This document shows, piece after piece, positions 1-11,970 of a DNA stretch of 64,000 bases (position 1 is its first letter; each line of letters begins with the position of its first letter). The position numbers and the translations under genes were made by a program. The notes under the pieces are model-generated. The model made no database searches. It saw only the letters and a list, made by a program, of their open reading frames with translations, and was not told the origin of the DNA. Source of the DNA: Planococcus citri (Eukaryota > Arthropoda > Insecta > Hemiptera > Pseudococcidae); assembly GCF_950023065.1 (NCBI RefSeq), contig NC_088677.1, positions 47,384,555 through 47,448,554 on the forward strand, read 5' to 3'.

Positions 1-3000
1 TAACGAGAAAGTAGCAATTCGTGTGGCCCAACTTTTCGCTAGATACAAGATAGTTTATCTCCGCGTGTTTTACTTACCATAAAATAAAGCTCGCTGCAAA
101 ATATGGCGAAATATACTCGTCGTAGGACGAATCGCGTCAATTATGAAGCCTTTTTAGATTGGACATTGATTGAACGTAGATACGAGTACCTCTACGCGAC
201 CAAGTACCGCGTATTTGCCTAGATTGCAAATTCACGACACGAACGAAAGAAAAGCGAAAAAAAATATGCTCTCGAGAGTGCAAATGATAGCAATATTTTC
301 TTCTCGTCGAGCCTTATATATTTTTAGATTTTCACGCCATTCCTCGCCTCATCGTCTTTCATCGTGTTTATTATGGTCTATGACTCTATGTAATGTATGC
401 AAGCGGAGGAATATATCGATAAGAAAGTATTTTATTGGTATTTAAACTTCAATCAGGCGCGCCGCGACCGCCATTAATATCGCTTTCGAGAGATTTTTTA
501 TTTACTCGGGTCGCATTTGAGAACCAAACACCAATGCCGTGTTTTCTGTTAATACGCGTGTAGTATTTTTACCATACCTTATCTGAGAAAAAAAACTGTC
601 AGGAAACTTGGAGTTTTTTTTTTTCTCGCAAAAGCTTAACCGATGTGGCTTGGTGATAGGTAAGTTATATTTCGATAATGCAAAAAGTTTATGCTTTAAA
701 AAGGCGTTTGCTCGTACTCGTATATGTACAAGTGTACGATTTTAGATTTACAGGCTGCAATATAGAAATACATTTTTAATGACGATCTGGGAACTGCATT
801 CGAACCGAATTCATCAACTTGGTGCAAAAACCTAGTCACGTTGTTTTTAGATTTATCTTGACGGGTGTAATTTTTCATTCCATGAGTTAAAGTTGCGATG
901 TCCCATCAAAAGCCTACCAGAATGGTTGTTATAAGTACGTAACACTATTGCTTCAATAAACGATTATAAAAGGTGAATTTTCGTTCCTCGAGACGACTTA
1001 ACGATAAGAAGTCCATTAGAGTAACTGCTCTTTTTTTTACATTCGACAGTTCTCAAAAATTATTTAGGCTGCTGCGGGCGTATCTTGGAGGGATGGAGTT
1101 GCAACTGAAGTTTTCAATAATCTTTCGTTTGAAATTTCTTTGAATGATATCATGTCACTTTTTATAGCGGAAATCATTTTCGAAAATCAGTGGATAAATG
1201 TCATGATATGTTCTGTTTGTTGTACAATTCAACGATTTGGGAAGATGGGGTTAGTTTGAAGATCACCCCCGAGAGGGGGCGTTCCACACCCTTGCTGGGA
1301 ATCATATGTCCTCATTCGAATCAATCGAATAAAAGGACATGATCGCTCATATTTTTTTGATTCATTTTTTAAAATACAACTTCAACCTTTTTATGTACAT
1401 TGTACCTACAGTATTTATCAAGACAGGCCATATATTTAGGCAATTAGCCTATACCTAAACTATTAATTAAGGTCCCACACTCGACTTCCCGAAATACAAA
1501 AATATATTATATACCTATCTTGAAATACCGAAATAACTTCCAGACTACCTACGAGCTTATAGCCTTAAATCATCACGATAAAATGTAATCACGTTTTGTT
1601 TTTGGTGTTTTTTTTTCGAACAAAACTGACAACTGTTTTTGTAGGTTCAGTTGCAGCGGAAAGTTTCTATACATCAAAAGACTCTGGAGGAATAAATTCT
1701 CTTTTAGATATCACCTTTTCATTTCGTATTCGAAACATCTGTATTTATACCTTCCAATTTACGAAAATTTCAGATAGGTCATTATAAACATCGCCACTGG
1801 GGATTTTGCGCAATAAAAAATGAAAAAAACAGAAAGAAAAAAGAAAAAAGAGTATACCTACCTATAGATACTTAGATACATTCATATACCTTTTGAACGC
1901 ATTGGGACCAAAACATCGGTCACGAAATTCGCCTAATGGCGCGATGAATTTTTAAACAACGCCATTAAATCCGATAATTTCAACGTCTAAAATTAGCCTT
2001 TTAGTAAATCCCATCTCATCCATTGGTAATCGTATTAAAAAGGTAATCAAAATCATTATAATAGTCTCTCGTCGAGTCAACTAGCTGGTTAAATTTTATA
2101 CCAACGAAATGATGCTTAGCTTACAAGTTATACAACTAACAAAGCGCGTCTCAAAAACTAATTCTTTCATGCGAATAAGATTAGTTGGAAATGCAATAGC
2201 AAATACTTGACTGTGTTTGGATAATAAGTACCTATTATATTGATCTTGGTGAACGAATTATTGTCTCTATATTCATCTAGTGGTACCTCTACCTACATGT
2301 ATCTTGGAGCATTTTTGCGGTAGCTATAGGGCAGCCCACTATTTACGTACGCAATTGATTAACTCATAACTCATCATTTGGTTAATTAAAATACGTGCAT
2401 ATGTGTACATAGAAAAAATTTGAATCGCATAGGTACTTCATGATCATGGTCTACGATCGTTCGGTCAATTTCTTTTGATCCAATGATCGATCGATGTGAT
2501 AACTGAATCATAATTTCGTATTTCTGACGATTTGTAATTAAATTTGTGGTCAAATGAATTGACGCAGATAAATAATTGTAGAGTTTTCATAATCTGCAGC
2601 AATTGAAAGTCGATCGATTTCAGGTTCATTCTTAAGAATTTTTTGCAGATTTCCCAACTTGAAAATTTGCTATTTCAGTTGAATTCTCTTATTTTATATT
2701 TATGGTCTCTTCTTCCTTTGTGCTGTTCAGGAGGGTTCGATTTTTAATGAGAGCCAGGGAACTGCAGTTTAAGGTAAATATAATGATTAATGAATCATTA
2801 ATACTCGTATAATTCGTTTGTGTTCAACTTTCAAAATTCATGGGAAAATTTCAATTTTTTTCAGAAGGAACAAGTAATAAAGAATTTTCAATTCTATGTT
2901 TTTTCACGAGTTCATTTTTTTTAGAGGGCCTGGAGTAAAATTACATTCACCCTGAGCCCGAGCTGACTCTCCTTCTCCAAAAAAATTCAAAATGAGTTAG

Positions 3001-6000
3001 AACACTTACTATGTTAATTGTTAATCCAGCTTTACTGATTTAAAAGTGCATTCATGATAATTTGCATGTTATTTGTACGTAAGTAGGTATAATTAGCAAC
3101 TTTGCTTCAAATAGATCTCCATCGCCTTTGAAAATCTTATCAGTTTCCCAACCTTGAGATGGCGAACCCCCTTCTACATATTCTTCCCCATCCAATTTTA
3201 CCCTGATTTAAGGAATGCTCAATCTAAATAGTGAACATCATGAAGTGAAAAGTCAAGAAAAACTTTATGTAACCGTTCATGTTTTCTAATCCGCTAAAAA
3301 TTTGACATTTCTTTTAGTCGTCAGCCTGTCAAAATTTGTTTTTCAAAAATAATCAAATTTTTAATCCGCTGCCTGTCAATTTGTTTGTTTGGTTTTTTTT
3401 TTCAACAGTGCGATGATTTTGCAGCTGTCTGTCAAACCAGAAAAAGTTGAAAATGGGCAAGCCGAATCTATTTTTATGATTTTTAAAATTGATACATAGT
3501 TGAATTATGTCTGAAACTTTTCCAATTTTATTCTTCAGTTTAATTTGAAAATTATTGTCAAATGAAAATGTACTCCGTTGAATTGTGTAAAATTAATTCT
3601 TTACAGCTGCTTATATTCAAAATACGTGATTGAAATAGTATAATATTATCATAACATTCGAAACAACTGATACTGCCTGTGGAAAGTTCAACATTACGTT
3701 CGTAAAGAAAAATGTGTCAATGAGACCAAACGACGAAACCGGTTTTATCGAATTATTGTAAAATTGAAAAATTACTTCGGCTCGTGTCCGTGTCAGGCTC
3801 GCTAGTCAGATTCATTTAACTTTAGTAATGTACAGCTTATTCTGGCCACCATCCGCGGATTGGATCGTTCATTTACACATTAATTCAAGAATCCATCACG
3901 GTCCGAAGTTAATGAGAATAATGCCAACAAATGCGGTAAACAATGACATCAGCCGAAGATGAATAGCGTATTTCGCGATACAACAGAATTCCACGCTACA
4001 GGGGTGTTGTCATTTCTAGGTCGTCGAATTCCACCTTAGGCTCGGTGGGAGTTTTTTTCTCCATCTTCTTTCATTCATCAAACTGTAAAATAAATCAAAA
4101 TACGTCAGTGTGACTTTGTTTTCGTTCATTTCTATGATGTTTGACTTGGTTTTTAAAAAAATCCCGTGTTCACTTGTCCAGTTTGAAGAGGATTTGTTAT
4201 CACGTACCTTCATTGCGAATGCGAAATTCAAATTTACATGGTTTTTAGAGGAAACGTAGGTAACGTATTTTTTTTCTCTACACTTCGAATGTAAATGTAG
4301 ATATTTTTCAGCCTCCTGGAACTGGTTTCGGAAAGAACTGCCGTTTACAATAGCACCTGTCTTCGCACCTGGCTTCTTCTAAATCTCCCCTATTCCGAAT
4401 TACCTATACCTAGGTATCTTCTAAAGGCACGTTCTTGTCCGTATGCCATCCGGCGACCGCCACCGCTTGTTAATGGCCATCAAACCATCGAATATTTTTT
4501 TCTAAATCCCAGCATGTGCCCGATACAAATTTTTAAACTCGTTTTTCGGTTTTTACCTCACTAGCAGGCGGCTCCTATACTATAGATTTGTACAGTGTAA
4601 TGCGCGCGGTTTTACAACCAATTGTTTCCTTCAAAGCACGTATTTCATTAACTCGGCCATTTGTCGTGATTAATATACCTAATTCTTCGTTCGCAAAATC
4701 GCCTACCTACTACTATTTTATTCGGCCGTCGATTTTGTACAATCTCGGCGGCGTGATTCGATTTTTTTTCCTCGCCTGTACCGAACTATACCGATTAAAT
4801 ACTTCATTTGTATGGAAACTACGCGAAAAGAGATTGAAATTAATTACTGTACGAAACTTTACTCCGCTGATAACGCTTTTTTTTATTGCAGCGTATAAAT
4901 TTGAACATAATTTTCGAGTTAGTACGTAATCGGGGTACAAGTTGTGAAGAAAAAATTAACGAGTCTGTAATATTATGTACGTACTTATAGGGTGTCTACA
5001 AAATCACAATTAAGTAGCTGAATTTTGTGTGAAGTGGTATCAATTTTATGTTGAAAACTGCTTGTTAATTTTGATCAATTTCTGTATTTTCTAGTTACAA
5101 AATTCAAAATGTATTCACTAATTTTAATAACGCATGACCGAGTTCATATAACTTGCCTGAGGGGGTGACTTCTACACCTAAATTTTTTTTTTTGGTTTAG
5201 TGACAGAGTTGATGGGGCGATAACATGTAGATTTTCGGTATGGATTGTAACCAGTGATGACGAACAAAAAAATCATTTCTTGACAAAATAACCCATCTTC
5301 AAGTCCGAAGGCGTTTTAGGCTCAAATTCTTCACTATCGTTGTACCTATTTCAATAACTTCATTGCCGATTAGCTCTTTTAATTTTGAATACGGGTCATT
5401 TTATCATTGTTCGTTTTTTTTATCTTCAAAAATTGCGTCGGAATTGATGTTCAAAATCACAAAAAATTTATATTTACCTTCTAAAAATTTTTTAAAGCTT
5501 GAAATTTTATAAATTTTTTCTTAAATTTTCAATTGTATGTAGTTAACTCCGTTAATTTTAGGGATAAGACATTTCAGAAGAGAACTATATTTTCTGCATT
5601 TTTGTCTTGAAAGTAAATGCCAGGAGATTTATGCTTGAAATTTTCATTTTTGAATATTTTTTAAACAGGCGTCCCTTCAATATCTGTACCTAGTTAGGCA
5701 ATTCTTAGAAAAACCGAATATTTGGGTGAAATGAATGATCAATATTTCCAACTGTTGGTTTTTAGTTTCTTCTTCACTTCAGTGCAGTTGGAATGTAGTT
5801 GTTGGGTTAAAGTCTTACAAAGTTAAAGTTTACAATCCAACCAAAGAGAGAATTAATCTTGGATTACACTGCAACGAATCCAATGAATTGTCATTTGCGA
5901 TACGATTTTCAGCGTTGAAAAATTGATTCGTAACAGCTACTCACAATGTTGACATTTATGTAATCCTTCCTCCGCCTCCTCTTCCATCACCCGCTCTTTG

Positions 6001-9000
6001 TCCATTGAACCGACTTCTGGATAGGATTCTTCAAAGGTACAGTAATTGTAGCCTGAAAAAAATATGTCAAGTATTTTTACTGCTACTAAGTACTTGTTGA
6101 AACATTTCAATGATTACCTATCAAATAAATATGCGAGTTGGTAAATGTGAGCATTGACCATAAATACGTAGTAATCAAATTTCATCCTCGGAAAAGAGGA
6201 AATAAGGAACGCAAATTCGATTAATTAAGATTAAGTATATGAATTCGTAATATTTCGCCGCAATCAGCCGCTTTAAATATGCATGTGGAAATAGGAAATA
6301 ATTCAATCTTCTTACCGTTAACGTGTTAAGGGTTTGCCTTTTCGTTACTTGTATCACTTTTTAGCTGGTTAGCTATACCTAAGCCATATTTATAACCGAG
6401 ATTATCTGATAATATTAAGCTGGTTTTCGTTGGCCGAATTGGGGCTTGTTGTGTTTTACAGCTAAGTAATTTGCATTAAAGTTCTTAGTACATATACGAG
6501 TAGCTGCAAAGTTTTTTTTACACAACATACTAAAAACGCAGATACCTTAAAAAATAATGGCCATTTTAGCTCCCCCCCCCCCAAAAAAAATCTGTACCTT
6601 TATTTATGTAGATATTTTGGTCTATTTAAAATTTCGCTGCAGAAAAAATGGCTCAATATTTTTCTGGAATTAAAATAAAGAGACGAAATTAAAAGCCACG
6701 TTATTACTACCTTAAACCATAAAAGCGTGAAATTATGAATAATTTTTTCATTTTTTTCTGCAGTTTTACTCGAAAAAATAGGTAGATACTTACAGAAACA
6801 ATGAAAGGTAAGCACTACTCGAATGAAGCAAGGACAAACATGTATAGAAAAAATTGTAATTTTTACTTTGAAAGCGGGAATTTTTTACTTTTAAAGCGGA
6901 ATTTTTTACTTTTTTTTTGACCATGTCTCAAAATTTATGTTGTACGGGCGTATTTTTCATATAAATGGTATTCTCAAACGTAGGTAGCTGAAAGATCATT
7001 CCACTTCGTTTGATCGTGAAAACATAAGGGACATTTCAGTGAACATTTTTTGCTATTAATTTACGTCAATATTTTCCTTTTTTTCACGAAGCTTGTAATT
7101 TTCAAATTCCGAACCATGCAAAAATACAGATTTCTTTGTTTCACATCGATAAGATGGAGCGCCCAAGTATCGAGTAAGCTTGCTTTTGTATTTTATCAAG
7201 ACTGCCTATATTAGGGAAGATCGAGAAAAAAGAAATGTCGCAGGATTTCGACCAAATTCGGTGCAAACCTTTATTTTGAGTTGAAAGTCTCTCAGAGAAA
7301 TTTTCAGCTCCGGAAGTGTCCATGCAGGGAAAATCGGGTCCTTCGAAAAGGAGCGTTTTCGAAGAAATTGGGGGTTTTTCGTTCTAACCCCTGCCCCGCC
7401 TGTTTTGATTTACATAAATTGCGCAATATTCCAAAATATTATATTTGAGATTCTACGTCAACCGAGGCTATTGCTACCAAAATCCAAGACCACTTTTAGG
7501 GTTCAAATGAGCAGTTGAAAATTTGCAAATCGCTTATTTTTGGGTAAATTCGTGTTTTTGAAAATTTTTTCTTCTCAAATATTTCGTACCTATATAGGTA
7601 TCTATTAATTATGCAAAAACATCGAAAGATATCATTTCTGAAACTGGAAAAATAGCTTGAAATACAGTAGCACCAATTTTTCTGTCAACGTTTTATAAGT
7701 TTTTGGCTTTTTTTTCGATATTTGGTCGACATCATCCGACATTTTTTTTCCTGGTTCATCCTACGCCTATACATATATACCTACCTACCTGAGTTTTATT
7801 GTAGAAATTCGTAATTATTTCGAGCAGATATGGTAGATCGCGTGTAACCTGAAAAGAAATGAGCATCATTCCACCTTGAAGGGTTAAAAAATATCTACCC
7901 AATAATTCGAATTTTAGGTGCTGAAATTGTGGGTCGAACAAGAAATGAAATATTTGAAATTGTTTCAAAGGTTGAAAAGAAATGACAGGTGGGCTCATTC
8001 AAGTCCTGCGCTATTTACCACGTTTTATTGACGTCATTCGGAATTTTTCTTCGGTAGTCTCTGCAATTTTCCTAGAAAAGCAAATCTTAGCCCACTTCAG
8101 TGCCTAAAAGGTCGCGGTAAGGCATATAGTCACGCAAAAACCGTGTTTTGGCGAAAAAAAATCAATGGACTTTCGTTGTTTTTTTTTCTTATTGGACGAT
8201 GGCGATGAGTTTGAATAATTATTTCTCCTCAAAATCTTTTTTAAATTTAAAAAGTTGAATCAGCAGGTAGTCTCTGAGTAGAAACGTTTTTTCTAAAATA
8301 CCTGGTTATGAATTCTAAAAGTGGTTTCATGTTATTTCAATTTTTTTTCTTGAAATCGACCCAACTCTGATCACATTTTTTTTTGTCAGTATCAGTACCT
8401 AATTTCTTCATGTAGTCAAATCAGACTACGCTATTCAGTCGATCTGGTCTGCGTTTCAGGGACAGATTAACTATATATACGAGTACATACATATTGAAAA
8501 AAAATCATTCCGAACTTTGATTTAGAAAATCATTTCCATGAAAACTGTATGTTAATTTAATTTTTATATTCTAATATTGCATCATCAATGAAGTACTGGG
8601 ACAAAATATAAGCTAATGAACACTATCTGCTGCTTCGATGTAGCGTGAAAAATTGCGATTGTTGATGGAAATTTATTTTGAATAATGCATTTCATCATTT
8701 CTACAAAACGACAACTATATTTCAGTCTGTCAAAGAAGGGAAAAATACAAAGGGGAAAATGGACTCATTTCGCCGTAGTATTCGCGTAAGCGTTAAATTT
8801 CATTATTTTTTACTTTGCATCATTGCCCGCCATAGTAAACACGATCATCTAAGCAAAGAGCTGCGCAGGTAGAAAAGGAAGAATAAAATTACGTACAACT
8901 ACAGTAAGTAGTTACCTACGCGACGAAAAATAAAATAATCCTGTAGGTACCTTTTGAGAAACGCGCCAAGAAAATTAGTTGAAATTTTTATTCATCACGC

Positions 9001-10160
9001 GCCACAATTCCAGCTCGTGCAATAAAGCGTTTCGTCTCGGATGAAAAAAAAAGTGGAAAAATAAAAAGGTAAGTAAGAAGAAAAAGGAGAGGGAAAATCG
9101 TCAACGTAATTTAAAAATTCATTTTCCCTGCCATTTCGGTGAGAACATAGTAAAAATTTGCCGGCAACATTTATCAATTAAATAAGGGGGTGGTTGGTTA
9201 AATCCAAATAATTAATACAGCACGAAACGCTGTACTCGGAACATTTAATTATAAGATTTTCCATCGGTTTAAACGCTCTCACTTAATCAATACTTCCCCA
9301 CTTAGTACAAAACAGTCGAGTAAGCGAAGGTAATTCTTTATTAAGGCCAAGTTGGCGGCTGCTGCTTCTGCTCGCGCTGTTTTTACCAAAGCTGAACAGG
9401 AAAGTAGCGTTTCGATTTCATTAATTTTCCAGCTTTTCAACTATGTAGTATATACTCGTAGTAAGATACGCGGCGTGTGGCACGGCTTGGCAGAATTTTC
9501 CTTTTCGAGTAATTCTTGTTTTTCGAATTTAATATTTCATGGGGCGGTATGGGCGCTAGAAAAGGGCAGGACGAGTTGCGGGTGCCGCCGGAGCCAGACT
9601 TTCTGTACACTTTTTCACTCGATTAAATTATTCGGCAACTTTTCGCCTCGTTCATCTACCTGCCCGCCTAAAGTATCAGGCGGGCGAGGTAATTTTCTTA
9701 AATAATCCATAATACATATATAAAACCTGCTGTCGCGTACAACATATTGAAAGTTATAGCCCGCTATACTTTGGTATTGTATTAATTTTCTCGGCGTTTA
9801 ATAATAGATTAATCACGGGTGCTTTTGTTTAGTCGAAAATTCGACACAACGTGGTCTGACCTTCGGCTCAAACTCGAAGACACAATACATACACAAGTCG
9901 AAAATACCGCAGTATTGCTACGCCTGCCTGCTTGGTATACGACGATCAACGTCGCGCTGGGCTGCGCCGCGCCGCGCTCGCGCTCAGGCTCGGGCTCAAC
10001 CTGGACAGTGGGCCCCGCCACCATTTGTTATAGGTACCCAAATACCGAATTGATTAACCGCCTTGTCGTTCTGTTCTTTGCAACAGTATCTCCGAAATAA
10101 CCGCTTTTCATCTGCCCGAACACTTCAAAAATTATTTTTGACGGATGTGCTGAACTAATT
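1..10160. other. Gene-poor AT-rich region, no supported gene
   Basis: No reading frame here has residue conservation, paired splice sites or length that I would defend as coding; all open frames are under 120 codons, low in complexity and rich in Phe, Lys and Ile as expected from random AT-rich sequence. Visible small structures are a C5-GAGA-G5 mini-hairpin at 1266-1279, a C11 tract at 6572-6582 and scattered TACC/GGTA motifs. A CpG-rich patch lies near 9350-10020. Distal upstream or intronic DNA of Appl is possible but unproven. Confidence 0.6.
9350..10020. promoter_or_regulatory. CpG-rich patch, possible regulatory region
   Basis: This stretch stands out from the AT-rich surroundings. It has GCN-rich sequence at 9352-9385, a G/C-rich block at 9540-9595, an inverted repeat GCCCGCCT...AGGCGGGC around 9662-9688, and a run of GCGCC/CGCTCG motifs at 9951-9995. 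No splice-competent coding exon is evident. Composition alone suggests an unmethylated or promoter-like island, perhaps a distal promoter. This is an inference; no TATA box or initiator could be assigned with confidence. Confidence 0.25.
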
Positions 10161-10409
10161 GAAGCACGTGTTTCCAAAACGCACCAAGTCCATTTTCAAA
10201 TATTCTGAGGTTGCGAGGCCATCTAGCATAAAGTTGCGGCCCAAAATGGCTGATTTTTTGATATGTTATGTGCAAGGGTCTTGGCTACAACATATCAAAA
10301 AATCAGCATATTTGGGCCATTTCTACGTTTCCAAATTGTACAAAGTACATACCATGAATTTCTTATCAATATTTTTTTGAACTTGGTGCGTTTTGGAAAC
10401 ACATGCTTC
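10161..10409. repeat. Inverted-repeat (MITE-like) element
   Basis: The left arm (GAAGCACGTGTTTCC... from 10161) and right arm (ending ...CACATGCTTC at 10409) are near-perfect reverse complements over about 27 bp, including the shared core CCAAAACGCACCAAG. An inner pair, GGCCCAAAATGGCTGATTTT near 10230 and its complement near 10295-10320, extends the palindrome on both sides of a short centre. There is no internal coding capacity. It most resembles a small non-autonomous DNA transposon or foldback repeat. No clear target-site duplication was seen. Confidence 0.6.
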
Positions 10410-11816
10410 AGCATATGTATGTTTCCTTGTAGGTATCTGTTTTTGTTATTTTTTCGCGTGCCCACAAAAAATGGGTACTTATTTATATGTAACTCTGCGG
10501 ATGACTAGGTCGCTTGGTCGTGATACACGAACCATGCAATGGACCGGTGCTATGGTGACTTTTTTCTACTCCATTTTTGTAAAAGTATAATATTCATCGG
10601 TTGCATACGTTTTCGTAGTGCTTTATAGGTACTACTTATCGATACCGAAACCGGTTGTTTTGTTATATCATAAAGCTTTTTTTTGCCTCCTTCCATTTTC
10701 TATTTACGTGGGTGCAGTTTTACTCATTTCACGATTTGTCAATGATGATCTTCTGTCGTCCATTTGCCACACAGCTAACCAAATTCGTGTTTTGAAGAAA
10801 TATGATCTTTATTATCACAATAGATTAAACATAAATGTGCATATTAATTTACGACCGTTTAAAATGTAAATTAATATTTCTCCAAGGTTTGCCACTGTCT
10901 CTTGGTTCGGTCAAGACGGTCATTATTTTTGAAATTTCCTATTGCGAAGTCATGAGGTTTTAGAGTTTGTTGACGTGTTACTGTTGAACGATGTGACCGT
11001 CGCGCCGCTGAAAAAAAGTTGATTCGTCATTTCGTTTTATTTTTTTTTTTTTTTTGATCTCTCCGTATTTTATATTCTGCTGCATATAGTCAACTCTTCT
11101 TATGTACTTGCTCAGATCATATAGCTTTGAATCACCCACATAAGCACGAATTATAAAATAGCTCTGCGTTATAATTAATTATGCATTCTGTTTAATCGTC
11201 ATTATCATAAAGGCAAGTCAAGTTGATATTCTTCCACCTATTATTCCTCATGATTGAATTTATAACTGAAACGAATAAGGTTACAGGAACTTTACGATTT
11301 TAAATTTTCTATTAGGTATTTTTTTGTTTTTTGAATGCGTTTACTTACTTGTTTTTATCAAAGCATAGGAATAGGGAACTCATGGGATAGTCTTGAAAAG
11401 TATTTCAGTACGCTTAAACAAGAAACTCGGGATCCTATGAGGTTTTTAATTTTCCCAAAATTTTTCAGGAATTACATAAGCTGATGAAAAAGTGAAATAC
11501 CAGTTGTTGTCGGTATCGAAAAACCTCGTTTTTTGCCATAGGTATTTGAATCGCAATTACCTAAGTTGAGAGGCCCAATTTTGGCAGAAATGGGGAAAAT
11601 ACCTCAGTATAGGGTTTTAAAACTTTTTTTTTTTTCATTCATATCAAAAGTAGGTTCCCAGAGTTGTAGGTGTGCAATTGTACATTTCGCATAATTTTGA
11701 GGCATTTATTTTTGGAAAAATTGCCTTGCCCTTTTAGAATATAGAAATTAGACCCCCATTTTGTTAATGCTAGGCACGCAACTACACATCGTTGAACAAT
11801 TTTGGAAAATTGATTG
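10410..11816. other. No gene seen
   Basis: AT-rich sequence with a long T run near 11040-11056. The open frames present (for example 10618-10869) are short, Tyr/Leu-rich and lack splice context or recognisable motifs. Nothing else is supported. Confidence 0.55.
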
Positions 11817-11970
11817 AAAAGAAAAACTCTCTCCTTATTTTTCAAGCTTTTTATTGCAAAGATCTTTTCAAAAAGTACAAATTTTCATCATCAGGCAAAT
11901 GAAAAGTTGCACTTTTTGAAAAGATCTTTGCAATAAAAAGCTTTAAAAATAAGGAGAGAGTTTTTCTTTT
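11817..11970. repeat. Near-perfect long hairpin, 60-bp arms
   Basis: Positions 11817-11876 and 11911-11970 are reverse complements over 60 bp with one mismatch (C versus A in the ATTTTT-C/A-AAGC context). They flank a 34-bp spacer that itself contains a TTTTCAT/ATGAAAA pair. Transcribed on either strand this would fold into a long double-stranded hairpin. It could be a recently formed foldback repeat or a hairpin-RNA precursor; sequence alone does not separate these. Confidence 0.75.

Noticed and set aside
4588..4929. 113-codon plus-strand frame overlapping a minus-strand frame
   Set aside because: Both strands are open by composition; residues are biased and no motif is seen.
7141..7323. 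Minus-strand frame with LDKIQKQAYSIL, recalling the C-terminal part of some retrotransposon reverse transcriptases
   Set aside because: The similarity is one short string, without flanking RT motifs, tail or target duplication.
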